64,000 bases of DNA from Paramecium pentaurelia. Its lineage: Eukaryota > Ciliophora > Oligohymenophorea > Peniculida > Parameciidae. Shown piece after piece: positions 38,888-50,241 of the stretch (its first letter is position 1; each line of letters starts with the position of its first letter). Where the stretch lies: NCBI GenBank assembly GCA_905183005.1, contig CAJJDO010000010.1, positions 421,865 to 485,864 on the forward strand. The letters are read 5' to 3'. The position numbers and the translations under genes are program-made. The notes under the pieces are model-generated. The model saw only the letters and a program-made list of their open reading frames with translations. It did no database searches and was not told the origin of the DNA.

Positions 38888-39802
38888 ATGTCACGACCAG
38901 AATCACAATTACCACCAAATTTAGTAAATATCATTATCTAATTCTTCTCTAGTATTATAATCAATAGGAGAGTGTTAAATATACTAATTGCAATAGAATT
39001 ATCAATATTCAAACCTAATTAAGTGAAAGGGCTATTTAATTATTGGATCTAAATCCTGATGAATGTAGTTTAGTACTTGATATTGGATGTGGTTCCGGAA
39101 TTTCAGGATTTTATCTAACATAAGAAGGAGTGAATTGGGTAGGTTTAGATATATCAGAATCAATGTTGAATGTAGCTCAATAAGAAAAGACAGAAGGAGA
39201 ATTATTATTATGCGATATTGGTCAAGGTTTCAAATTTAGACCAGGTGTTTTTGATGCTGCTATTTCTATTTCTGTTATTTAATGGTTATGTGTGAGTTTC
39301 AAAAAATCAGAAAATCCTTATAGAAGATGTACTGTTTTCTTTGAATCTCTAAGAAATTGTTTAAAAAATAATGCAAGAGCTGTTTTTTAATTTTATCCTG
39401 AAAACAATGAATAAATAAATATGATTACTAGTGCCGCTTTAAGAGCAGGTATTCTAAAGAAGAGTTATGTAATTAGGTTTTAGTGGTGACATTGTTGTTG
39501 ATTATCCTAATTCTGCTAAAGCCAAAAAGCTTTATCTTGTTGTACAACTAGGAGGATAATCATCAAAAAAGACTATGGATATTATTTAAGGATTAGTTGA
39601 AGAATCAGATGAAGAAAAAGTTAAAGTTATTGGTAGATAATAAAAGAAAATAAAGAAATAAAAAAAGTATAAGAAAATAAATGAAAAATCTAAATTATGG
39701 ATTATGAAAAGAAAAGAAAAATAAGTTAGATTAGGTAGAAAAGTTAAAAAGACAACAAAATATACAGGAAGAAAAAGAAATAACTTAGGTTTATTCAAAT
39801 GA
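38888..39802 (+). CDS. BUD23: 18S rRNA (guanine-N7) methyltransferase, Bud23/WBSCR22 family, 285 aa
   Basis: ATG 38888 to TGA 39800 with introns 38924-38952 (29 nt) and 39449-39476 (28 nt). The start MSRPESQLPP and the YYNQQES/KYTNCNRIINIQ region match Bud23. The SAM-binding motif I is VLDIGCGSGISGFYL, and WVGLDIS carries the acidic ribose-binding position. The family signatures ISVIQWLC, KKSENPYRR, FQFYPENNEQ and GFSGDIVVDYPNSAKAKK are all present. The C-terminus is very Lys/Arg-rich, as in the family. Bud23 with Trm112 methylates a guanine in 18S rRNA during small-subunit biogenesis. Length is as expected. It lies 35 bp after the CDPK gene on the same strand. Confidence 0.95.
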
Positions 39803-39847
39803 TGTATTTTAAATTATTTTATTTAATTTTATATATTCTGATAAAAG

Positions 39848-41357
39848 ATGATGCATGGTTAATCTAAATTAAAGGCTGAAATATTATCTGAAGAAGAGAT
39901 AAAGCTAAGAGCAGAAAAAGGACAATAGATTTTAGATTCTTTAGACTATTTTTTTAAAGTTAGAAAAAACTAAGTGAATTAACCTGAAGATTAATTAGCA
40001 TTTTCAGAGCTTATGGCTAAATTATGTCCTGAAATTGCTACTATTTATAATTATAGAAGAGAAGTACTTTAAACAAAGTTTGATCACTTAGGAGGATTAC
40101 TTTCAGAATCAAAAAGCATAGATATATATAAGCAATTAGTCAAATTAATTTAATCTGAGTTTATGCTAATAGCTATACTATTAAAATAGCATCCTAAATC
40201 ATACACTCTTTGGACTCATAGATAATGGATGGTTTTAAGAAGTTAAGAAATAGATTAACTTATTAGTTCAATGTATATAATTAATCATATTATAAAGTAA
40301 TTAAGAAAATTAGTTTAAATTGATAGAAGCTATTAAACAAGAATATGAATTATGTAGCAAAATGTTAGATAGAGATGAAAGAAATTTTCATGTATGGAAT
40401 TATAGAAATTGGTTATCATCAATTAGTGCCTTTGGAAAGGAAGATGAATTCACTAAGAAAAAAGTATATTTAATTTAATTATTTAGATTGAATAAAATTT
40501 TAGTAATTTTTCAGCCTATCATTTCAGAAGCAAATATTTTATGAAAAATTATAATTAATCTGAAAATATTATTGAGAGAATTAAAACAGAATAAATATTA
40601 GGTCTATTGCCTTTGCCATTTGAAAGATTAAAATAAGAAACAGAATTAATCTAATAAGCCATATATATATAACCTAAAGAACATGGTGTTTATTTATATC
40701 ATAGATGGTTAGTAGGAGTTGTTTAACCTTTTGGTGTAACAAAAATTGAAAAAGTTTAGAATAATTCAATATAATTATAATTTAATAGACCTATTACTAA
40801 TGTTGAGAATTCTTTTGAAATTTTCAATTAGGAAAATGTCTTAAAAATAATTAATATAAAAGTTGAAGGCATAAGGGTCATTATATCATTTGAAGAACAA
40901 TAAATAACTAACTTAAAAATTAAGATACATAATTAAATTTATGAAAATTAATCTAAAGAAACAATAATTAGTGAAGATGAATCATCAAAATTTATGGTTC
41001 CAAGTGAAATAGATTTAACAATAAATAATGATGGATTTACATATACTAATACAATTTAACAAGAATTTAAAAATGCAATAAATGAAATTCATAAATATCT
41101 TGACGAAAACATTGACTTCATTAAATAGGTTATTGAAGAAGAAAGAGAGAATAGGTAAATTTTTATATTTATAAGATAGATTTCCATATATTCAAGTATT
41201 ATATTTATTGTAATTTAAACTTCGTACTTAAAAATTGATTGATGAAAGCAAAACTAATGCCATTATTAAGGAAGCCTTGCAACATTGTGAATAATTGAAG
41301 AAGATTTAAAATGATCACCAAGCCCAATTTCTTTATGAATTTTGGAGTTAATTTTGA
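39848..41357 (+). CDS. RABGGTA: Rab geranylgeranyltransferase alpha subunit-like, 478 aa
   Basis: Introns 40273-40297 (25 nt, AAG), 40464-40486 (23) and 41155-41179 (25) yield 479 codons. Protein prenyltransferase alpha repeats are visible at IYNYRREVL, SYTLWTHRQWMV, NFHVWNYRNWL, SAYHFRSKYF and GVYLYHRWLVG. These five repeats with the W-x-x-R core fit the Rab-specific enzyme rather than the farnesyl/GGTase-I alpha subunit. A beta-rich insert-like region (residues 245-370) and a helical C-terminus follow. With a beta subunit and REP it would transfer geranylgeranyl groups to C-terminal cysteines of Rab GTPases. A second in-frame ATG at 39851 directly follows the first. Confidence 0.88.
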
Positions 41358-41393
41358 AGTTATTAATTGTTAAAATTTGAATTCAATTTCCAT

Positions 41394-44300
41394 ATGCAAT
41401 AACAACGAAGTAACTTTGGTTAACAAATCTTCTAAAATGATATGACTAATCCAAATATCAATCCCAACGAATTCATGATGTAGAATATGATGAAAATATT
41501 TCAATAACAAATGATGTAGATGATGCAAAGCTAATCATCTGGTATTGGAAATACTTATGTTTAGGTTTTGATTTAGAAAAATTTTACCATAATAAAGTAT
41601 ATGATATGAATTAATTCTACAATCAAATGAAACCTGAAGAATGCTAATTACAATAGTCTTCGAAATTTATAAATACTTATAATCCTACCAAATATTAAGA
41701 AGTAAGTATTAGTTTTAAGTAGGAAACCAATGTGAACACTAATAGATAACTACATTTTGATGATATATAATTAACATAAAATTACAGAAATGAGTTTCAT
41801 GATTATAATTTACCAGAAAATGATGATTTTAATTAATATAAAAATAAATAAGATCAAAAATAACGTTAACAAAGACAGTATGAATAAGGAGATTAGAGAT
41901 CAATTAAATAATAATTATAAAATTTTGATTAATCAGATAATGATGACAATTACATTAAATAATATAAATAACAATAAAAAAAAACATCAAATTTTGATGA
42001 TATGTCTATATAATAAGCAAATCATGATCAATAATAAATTAGATCCAATCTAAAAAAAAATACTTTATTTTAATAAGATGAATGTGATTTTAGATAATAA
42101 TCTAATCCATTTGATGAAATGCCCATAAAACCAATGAAAAACAATAATATTGAAGATATGACTCTCAGAAATAAAAAATAAGATGATTTTACTAAAAATT
42201 AATAGTAAGAAATACAATCGTATTAGAAATAATAGAAATAGTTCGATGATCAAACAAATAAGAAAACAAATTACTCTAACCCTTTTGATGAAATTCCAAT
42301 TTAATCATAAAAGCAAAATTAAAATATTTTTGACGATATTCCTATTAAATCAAATAAAAATTAAGCATTTGACGATATTCCTATTAAAACAAATAAAAAT
42401 TAAGCATTTGACGATATTCCTATTAAAACAAATAAAAATTAAGCATTTGACGATATTCCTATTAAATCAAATAAAAATTAAGCATTTGACGATATTCCTA
42501 TTAAAACAAATAAAAATTAAGCATTTGACGATATTCCTATTAAAACAAATAAAAATTAAGCATTTGACGATATTCCTATTAAATCAAATAAAAATTAAGC
42601 ATTTGACGATATTCCTATTAAATCAAATAAAAATTAAGCATTTGACGATATTCCTATTAAAACAAATAAAAATTAAGCATTTGACGATATTCCTATTAAA
42701 ACAAATAAAAATTAAGCATTTGACGATATTCCTATTAAATCAAATAAAAATTAAGCATTTGACGATATTCCTATTAAATCAAATAAAAATTAAGCATTTG
42801 ACGATATTCCTATTAAAACAAATAAAAATTAAGCATTTGACGATATTCCTATTAAAACAAATAAAAATTAAGCATTTGACGATATTCCTATTAAATCAAA
42901 TAAAAATTAAGCATTTGACGATATTCCTATTAAATCAAATAAAAATTAAGCATTTGACGATATTCCTATTAAAACAAATAAAAATTAAGCATTTGACGAT
43001 ATTCCTATTAAAACAAATAAAAATTAAGCATTTGACGATATTCCTATTAAATCAAATAAAAATTAAGCATTTGACGATATTCCTATTAAATCAAATAAAA
43101 ATTAAGCATTTGACGATATTCCTATTAAAACAAATAAAAATTAAGCATTTGACGATATTCCTATTAAAACAAATAAAAGCACATTTGATGATATTCCTAT
43201 TAAAACAAATAAAAACTAAGATTTTGATGAAATTCCTCCAAGAAATAATTTAAAAAAACCTCTTGATGAGGCTAATTAAGATGATTAAGGTCGCGTAAAG
43301 AAGAAATCTTTCTTGAAAAAAGGAACAAGATAATTTTTATCAAATGCTTAATAAAGATCTGATATTGCTAAGAAAGAGCATGCTGAAATTTTAAAAGAAA
43401 ATAATGCTTCAGGTACTCCACTTTTGTAAAATTAAAACAATTAAATTAAACCTTAAAGAATATAATAACAATAATAATAAAAAGTTGAATTTAAGTAGGA
43501 GTAAAAAGAAGTCTAATAAAGACCAAAAAAATAAGAATTAATAAAGGAATAACCTAAATAATAACAAGCTAGACAATAATAATCATAAGTACAGTAAAAA
43601 TCTCTGAAATAAAAAGAGGAATCTGATATAAATTAGGATTCATATTAAGAATATTAGTTTGATGATAATGAAGATTGGAATGATGAACCTCCTAAATAAT
43701 CAAAGATTGCAACCTCTTATTTTGGATTAAAGAAAGAAAAGGATGCAAAAGAGAAAAAATAAGAAAAAGCTTAACCATAAGAAAATGAAGAAGAAATTGT
43801 TAGAAAATATGTCTAAGATAAGATTGATAATTTAAATGCTGAAATTGGTAAATTTAAAAGTGAAAATGAAAAAGTTAAGAAAGCAAAAGTAAAATGTGAT
43901 GATTAGTTGAAATAATTACAAAGAGAGAGGGAAGAATGGGAAAAGTAAAAAGAAATAGAAAAACTTGAATTAGAAGAATGGAAAGAAGAAGAGAAAAAGA
44001 AAATGTTGAGAGAAAAAAGAATTTAAGAAAGGCAATAAAAAACTATATAAAATTTACCTAATAGAAAAGAGAGAGAAGAAATAGAATCATTGAAATAACA
44101 GGTATAAAAATTAATGGAAGAATAAAAGCAAAAAGATTAAAAGAATAAACTATCTTATGATAGATTAAAGAAATAAAATGAAGAACTCTTATAAAGAAAT
44201 TAAGAATTATAAGCAGAAGTAAAAGCATTGGAACTTAGACTTTTAGAATAAAAACGACCAAACTCTTAAGCTACAATTTAATAAAGCAAATCATAGTAAA

Positions 44301-45205
44301 TCTAATTAAAATCTAATCTTTCTGGACTTTCTTAAAAGAAAGAAGTTCCTTAATAAAATAATAGAAGACAAAGTCCAACCAGTTTTGGGGAGGAATTATA
44401 AATTAAGCATAAGCAATCAATAAAAGAATATATTAAATAAAATTCAGAAGTTGATGATGATAACAATGATGAAGAATATTAAAATGAAGACAATAGTGAT
44501 GATGATTAATAATATAATGATTGTAGATAAGAATAATAGAAAAGAAACATTTAATAATAAAATAGTAAAAAAAAATATGATTTAATTGAAATGTAGAATG
44601 AGGGCATCCCATTTACTATAAAAAATATAAATAGTTTGATTTCTGAATAGGAATTTAACTATGATCAAAATCGTTTCTACCAAGGCTACAAAAAGAATAA
44701 GGATATTCCTTCAAAAATAATTAATCATAATGTTGGACCTGATGGTAAGATATCAAGATAATATTCTAATGGTAAAAAAGAAGTAGTTTTCCATAACGGA
44801 GTCAAAAGGGAAGTATTTCCTGATGGATATGTTATTGTTCACTTTACAAATAAAGATATAAAATAAACTTTACCTAATGGAACAGTAATATATTACTTTG
44901 CTGATGCTAACACAACTTAGATTACAATTTCAAATGGACCAAATGTAATATATTTACATATTTTTAAGATTTACCGATTTTCTAATTAATAGATTGAGAT
45001 ACATCTTACTGATGGCACTAAGGAAATTCGATTTGGGGATGGAACTGAAAAGTACATTAATGATAGTGGTGAAGAATAGACATTTTTTAGTGATGGGATA
45101 ATATAAAAAATTAATAGTTAAAAAGTAAAGTAAATTGAATATCCAAACGGAAATGTAGATATAATTTATCCTGATGGCCAGATATAGAGATAGTTTAGGA
45201 ATTGA
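41394..45205 (+). CDS. CPAP/SAS-4-type centriole assembly protein with tandem FDDIPIK repeats, 1254 aa
   Basis: ATG 41394 to TGA 45203 with introns 41542-41564 (23 nt) and 44945-44968 (24 nt, frame-neutral). In order: a Gln/Asn/Met-rich N-terminus; degenerate FDE-P-I motifs; 23 tandem copies of a 13-residue FDDIPIK[S/T]NKNQA unit (residues about 305-600); a basic motif KKSFLKKGTRQF that resembles the tubulin-binding KxFLxKG region of CPAP; about 300 residues of charged coiled coil; an acidic stretch; and a C-terminal TCP10/G-box domain built from N-G/D-G hairpins (VGPDGKISRQYSNGKKEV, HLTDGTKEIRFGDGTEKY, YPNGNVDIIYPDGQI). The G-box domain is specific to SAS-4/CPAP relatives, which build centrioles and basal bodies. 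Family is confident; the repeat array is not part of the usual architecture. Confidence 0.9.
42329..43222 (+). repeat. 39-bp tandem array, 23 units, coding
   Basis: Twenty-one 39-bp units, one 36-bp unit and a final slightly diverged 39-bp unit. Units are identical by eye except for one base that sets Ser (TCA) or Thr (ACA) after the IK. The order of S and T follows S T T S T T and then repeated S S T T blocks, giving a 156-bp higher-order period. Every length is a multiple of three, so the frame is preserved. Confidence 0.95.
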
Positions 45206-45241
45206 TTAATTATATTTGGCGCTCATTAATTAAATTTATAT

Positions 45242-45899
45242 ATGAATTAGTGCAGAATTAAACACCATGATTGTCAGAAAGTTAAATACATCTGCTTAGA
45301 CAAAAAATGTAACCATGAAAAAAAGATAGGTACTACATACATGTTAAAAGTAGGCTGTGCTGATTGTTTTTTGGAATTTCATGTACCAAATGATTTGGTT
45401 TCTCATCATAGAAAATTAATATCAGAGTTTGAGGCTGAATTGAAAGAAAAAATTGAAAATCTGTCTACCATTTCAATTTAGCCTATCCACAATAATTCTG
45501 AATAAGTGGATTAAGAATTTGATACTTGCATGAACAATCTCATTTAAAAATTGACAGATTACAAAGATTAAATTAAGGAAGAGATAAGAAATGAAAAGAT
45601 AGATTTTGTAACTTATGTCAATGATTTTAATTAAAAAGTGGAATAGAAGATTGATTTGTAAAATACATAAATATCACAATTATCAACTAATGAAATTAAT
45701 AAATCAATTTCCTTTTATTAGAATTCAAATAATATTGTTCTTGACTTAAGAAAAGATTTATCGGATCTAGAAATTCATAAAAAGAAATTAAATCTAAAAA
45801 AATAAAAAGCAGTATAAAAGTTAAGAAATACTTTTGAATAAATAATGAAAGAACTTGATGATCATAGTAAAAATAGTAATAATAATAGTAATAATAATA

Positions 45900-45998
<99 letters not shown>

Positions 45999-46132
45999 GT
46001 AACAATAATATTTCATGTACACCTGAAAAATAAATTTATCCCTCTTAATTGAGTAACACTACACAGTCAACCCCAACAAAGAATGTTGTGGATGTTGCTC
46101 GATCTAAAAAATAAAGAAAGGGAAAGAATTGA
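45242..46132 (+). CDS. Cys/His-rich (B-box-like) protein with coiled coil and poly-Asn tract, 296 aa
   Basis: An uninterrupted frame from ATG 45242 to TGA 46130. The first 50 residues contain ordered Cys and His (CRIKHHDC, YICLDKKCNHE, GCADCFLEFH) compatible with a zinc-binding B-box-like module. A long helical segment with heptad character follows (residues 60-210). After it come Asn/Ser tracts with one run of 31 Asn, encoded entirely by AAT, and a short basic tail ending KKQRKGKN. The domain order (zinc module plus coiled coil) recalls TRIM-like proteins, but no RING is present. Function unknown. It lies 36 bp downstream of the SAS-4-like gene. Confidence 0.78.
45873..46008 (+). repeat. AAT trinucleotide microsatellite inside coding sequence
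   Basis: Almost uninterrupted AAT units with a few AGT and one AAC, encoding Asn with occasional Ser. It is likely unstable in length. Confidence 0.95.
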
Positions 46133-46551
46133 TTTTTACAAATAACTAAAAAATAATATTATTTCATTTCTTTCTAGGATTTATAACTGTATTGATAGAT
46201 CTATTTTTTAATCTTATCTAAAAGAATTATTTTTGCTTGAATTATGGATAAATCTTCATCTACTTTAAAAAATTAGATACTTTTAATTTTATTACTTAAA
46301 CATCTTGTTAAGTGCTAATATTAATAATATTTAATATATATGCTTTATCATTTCAAATTATTTATAAAGTATATATATATGAATGTGTCTTTGATAAAAT
46401 CTAATTCTCAAAGAATTATCACGAGAAGAATTAATGATTGTATAAAAAGACATGGTTCTTTTTCCAACTTATCTTTATCACAATACAATTCTTCACATTT
46501 CAGCCACAATTAACAAAGAATTGGTCGAATGTTTAGAATAAGTAATATTTG
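46133..46551. other. Convergent intergenic spacer, 419 bp
   Basis: It lies between the 3' ends of the poly-Asn gene (+) and the LRR gene (-). It is AT-rich, includes (AT)n near 46369-46380, and shows no convincing frame or RNA gene. Confidence 0.45.
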
Positions 46552-48627
46552 TCAAAACATCAAGAATTTTAAAGATAAAACCTGAAATAATATAGGAAGT
46601 CTAGATGAATTATTTAATAGTTTTTAATCAAATTATAATAATATTTTATATTATAAAAAAGCATAATCACATTTATTAACAGGATAGTATTAAAAATGAT
46701 AAAATATATCTTATTCTAGATGCTCTTCTTAATTTATATACTGATGCAATATTTTATTTAATGAATCATATATAAGAGAATAATCAAAATAAACAAAAAT
46801 CATTAATTAATTATCATGTCTAAAATTTAATAAATCACTTATTATCTAAATCTATTTCCATAATTGAATTAATGAAAATTACTTAACACACAGCATCTTA
46901 TTAGTTTCATTTTTTTCTTATAAAATAGTTCTGTCTAATATTTAAAAATCTTTTCCTTATAATTTTGAGCATCTTATTAAAGTATAATATTTTAAAATTC
47001 ATTTATATTTATAAATTTTGAAGCATTACTATGAATTAAAGATAGAGCCTATTTAAATCTATAATTTAAATTTTCTTCTTTAGTTTCCATTAAATAAATG
47101 TGATTCAAGTAAGGGTTCTTAATAGAATTAATAATTTAAGAATTGAAGTTATGTAAATCTTTGATATTCTTAATTTCATTAAACCTTATATTTAAGTAAA
47201 ATAAATTCAAATATGATAATTATTAAATGGTTCTAATAATTCTATTTAAAAAGGATTCATTAATAACAATTTCATTATTTTATAAATCTAACTATAATAT
47301 TTAAAATACTTTACTTAAAGATACATTAGTTATTTTAATTCACCAATTTAATTAAAAAAAAAGAAGTAATTTGAAGGATTTAACAATGATTAATTGCTTA
47401 CATAAAATTTCAATTTTTTCAACTCTTTAAAATCAATAATAGTTTTTAAAACAATATCAAAATTGTTTGGATCACATAAGATTTAATCAAAAATAATGCA
47501 AAGATTTAATAAAGATCTTCTAAGTTACCATTACTTTTAAAGGAATTCAAATAACTTTCCAAAATTAGCAAATTTATTTCTCACATTTTCTGCAGTATCG
47601 ACAAATTATAACACGCAATATTGAGGGGCAATTTTCCAAGAAACATTCAAATTCATTTTTTAACTTTCTTTGGTTATTACTATTGATTTATTATTTAATT
47701 ACATGTATTAATTTTCATTTATTTATAATCACTTGAACTTTAAGTACAGGCAAGATTATTTTAGATTTTAAATTCTTAAAAATTATAATCTTTCATTGTT
47801 TTCATAAACAGATTTAATAAGTAGGATGATTTCCATTAAGTAGTTTCTAAATCAACATGAGTCCCAAATAATCTTAAATGATGTAAAGTAACACTAATTT
47901 TTGAATTTATAATTGAATTGTAAGCCCAATTATCTGTTTAAGTAAATCTAGAATCAATATATTGTAGATTAGGAAAGTTTTCAGCATTCTCACCTAATTC
48001 ATCTAAATTATCAATTCTGCTGCACCATTATATAATAAAATTAATCAAAAAGGGCCATTTCAATTAACATAAATTGTAAATACCTTAATTATCGATTTAA
48101 GTATTGCTTAAATCTAAATGTTAAAGAGTTTAGATGCCTTAGAATAAATAATTAATAGAAAGTGAGGTCATGATAGGACAATTAAGTGTTATATGTGTTA
48201 AATTTTGGAAGCATTTCGAAAGTCCTCCTTTTTACTAAAATATTTGAAATTAAGAATCTGCCACTTCAACATTTTCTAAAGTAAGTTCTTCTAAACTGCT
48301 TAGGGAGTATTTAATTAAACTTTGAATTAGCTTTTCATGAGGATTATTAATGTTTTATAAGACAATTTTTTTTAGGTTTTTGTTGTTATATCGCAAGGAT
48401 TGTTTATATTCCTGATAATCAAAAGCCTTTTAATAAACTATTTCTTGCTATAAGTTAAATATATTAAATACTAAATTATGGAGAGATTTTTTATTATATG
48501 TTGATTATTAACTCTAATTTACTTTAGATTATTTAGATTATTTCTCTTAACTTTGCTCATCATTATTTGTTTAAGATATTATTTAATCAAACAAGGTTGG
48601 TTATTATGTTTAAGTTGTTCTTCTCAT
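46552..48627 (-). CDS. Leucine-rich-repeat protein, about 663 aa
   Basis: ATG at 48627-48625. Introns 47680-47702 (23 nt) and 47292-47314 (23 nt) are needed to keep frame. A third, 38 nt (46852-46889), is the only way I found to join the C-terminal segment, so the last 100 residues are tentative. The N-terminus is Gln/Ser-rich. LRR-like units follow, for example SSLEELTLENVEVADSQF, NLTHITLNC, TLQHLDLSNTQIDNQGI, NLQYIDSRF, HHLRLFG and LMYLQLDLQNNEI. No kinase, F-box or membrane segment was seen. LRRs suggest a protein-interaction scaffold. Its ATG lies only 19 bp downstream of the stop of the pseudokinase gene on the same strand. Confidence 0.7.
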
Positions 48628-48646
48628 AATAAAATAAATTATATAA

Positions 48647-50195
48647 TCATTTATATTTGTTAATAGCTTAATTCGATAATGCTAAAGCCGAATTTATTCT
48701 ATTTTTGAGTTCTTGGCTTTCTTAGAACTCATCAACAGTTGAATTTCGTGCATTAGGATCTAAAACAATTGGTGGAGTAGGTAATGGATGAATCATGTAA
48801 TCCTATAATTTTGGTGCTTATTATTCCTTTATTTTAGGCTAAGGTTTTAAGTTCTTTAACTTATCTAGTTATTGTTAATAAAGAATTATTTGTTGTTATT
48901 GTTATTCAATTAATAGTTATTATTATTGTTATTATTATTATTATTATTGTAATAGTTATTATTATTGTCTTAATTATAATTATAAATGCTATTATATTTA
49001 TTGTTCTCTTAAAATCTACTCCTATCTTTAACGATCCGCTTCCTATTACTTAAGATTATGTATAGGTAAATATTGAGGAGGAACCACTTATGATTATATC
49101 CTAATAGGAGATGATTGTATTTATTATTAATTATTAGTAATAGGAATGCTAGGTTAAACTATCTATAAATTTGAAGAATCTGATGGAAATCTATTTTAAA
49201 ATATCTTTAATTCTTGTTTAGGAGTATGAGTAGTTGGTTGTAATGGATGATTTCTTGAATTTTCTAGATTCTAGGTAATCTCATTTGAGTTCTATATAAT
49301 ATTATTATTATACTAATAATTCAAGAAAAGTGGGTCTATCAATTTCTTCATATTATAACATAGTCAAGACAATCCTGACTAGATCAGTAGAATATCCAAT
49401 ATTTTGAATTTCTAATTGTCTTTCTTACAATATTTAATCTTTTATATATGGATTATGTAGATCATAATTATAACACTCAAAACTATCCTTGAGTGTCATT
49501 AACTCTAAAAATGTCATTCCTAATGAAAAAACATCAGACTTTTGTATGTCATGAATTGGAATTTCTAACTTTTATCTCAATCCTTCCATTTATTAAGGAG
49601 ATAGTAATGCTTATCCTTTTCCTGTTAGTACTATCTAATATCCACTCATAAGTCTTAAAACTCCTTTCGGAATCAGTTTGATAGAATCATTTTTATCTAA
49701 ATAAATTGAATCAGGTTGAATATGAGTATGCCATTTTTATCTTGCATCAAGAAAATGTAAAGCTAATAATATTTCATGAAGACTCTTCCAAAGTTGTCTC
49801 TCCGGGATATAGTTCTTATTTGAAAAATGATGTCCACAAACTTATTTTAAGGTTTTATACACTGCTTCATAAAACCATCTGCTTATTTATTAATTTGTTG
49901 TTAGATTAGGATCGATACAAAGACCATAATATTTAACCAAATGATTATGCTTAAGAAGCGTAAGTTATTCATGAAGTTCTAGCAATGGACCTTCATCATC
50001 TGTTGCTGTATTCGAATGTCTTTTTTCAAAGATGGTTGCATATTTAGTATTCTCTCTTTTTAATTTATAAAGTTCAACTCGGTCAATATGAGGGAAAGAT
50101 TATCCTCCCATGCTTTCAAATTAATTTTCTAGTGGTTGATTCTAATTGAAAATTGAATTGTCTGCAGATTTTATGATATATACTCTATTCCCCAT
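48647..50195 (-). CDS. Probable protein pseudokinase with Gln-rich tail, 508 aa
   Basis: ATG at 50195-50193, TGA at 48649-48647, with a 22-nt intron (49292-49313). It begins MGNRVY, so N-myristoylation is possible. Residues 40-320 follow a kinase fold: a YATIFEKR strand, LLKHNHLVKYYGLC, a helix ending ILLALHFLDA, a catalytic-loop region and SDVFSLGMTFLELMTL with a C-lobe ending YEEIDRPTFLELL. The HRDxxxxN motif is replaced by WHTHIQPDSIYL and the DFG position reads LIPKG. Both the catalytic base and the metal-binding Asp are therefore missing. The remaining 190 residues are Gln-rich with a poly-Gln run and a helical end. Catalysis is unlikely; an allosteric or scaffold role is inferred. Confidence 0.8.
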
Positions 50196-50241
50196 TTTTT
50201 CAATAAAATTTTATTTAATACTTAAATTTAGCAGTTGATAA

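Noticed and set aside
42329..43222. CRISPR-like array because of 39-bp regular repeats
   Set aside because: There are no unique spacers; the repeats are directly adjacent, coding and in a eukaryotic gene.
45696..46022. Minus-strand poly-Tyr frame and plus-strand poly-Ile frame
   Set aside because: Both are alternative readings of the AAT microsatellite; the Asn frame belongs to an intact 296-aa gene.
47650..47702. Two LRR genes overlapping at ATGA (stop 47653, start 47656)
   Set aside because: A 23-nt TAG-ending intron at 47680-47702 joins them in frame, which is much more likely than overlapping same-strand genes in a ciliate.
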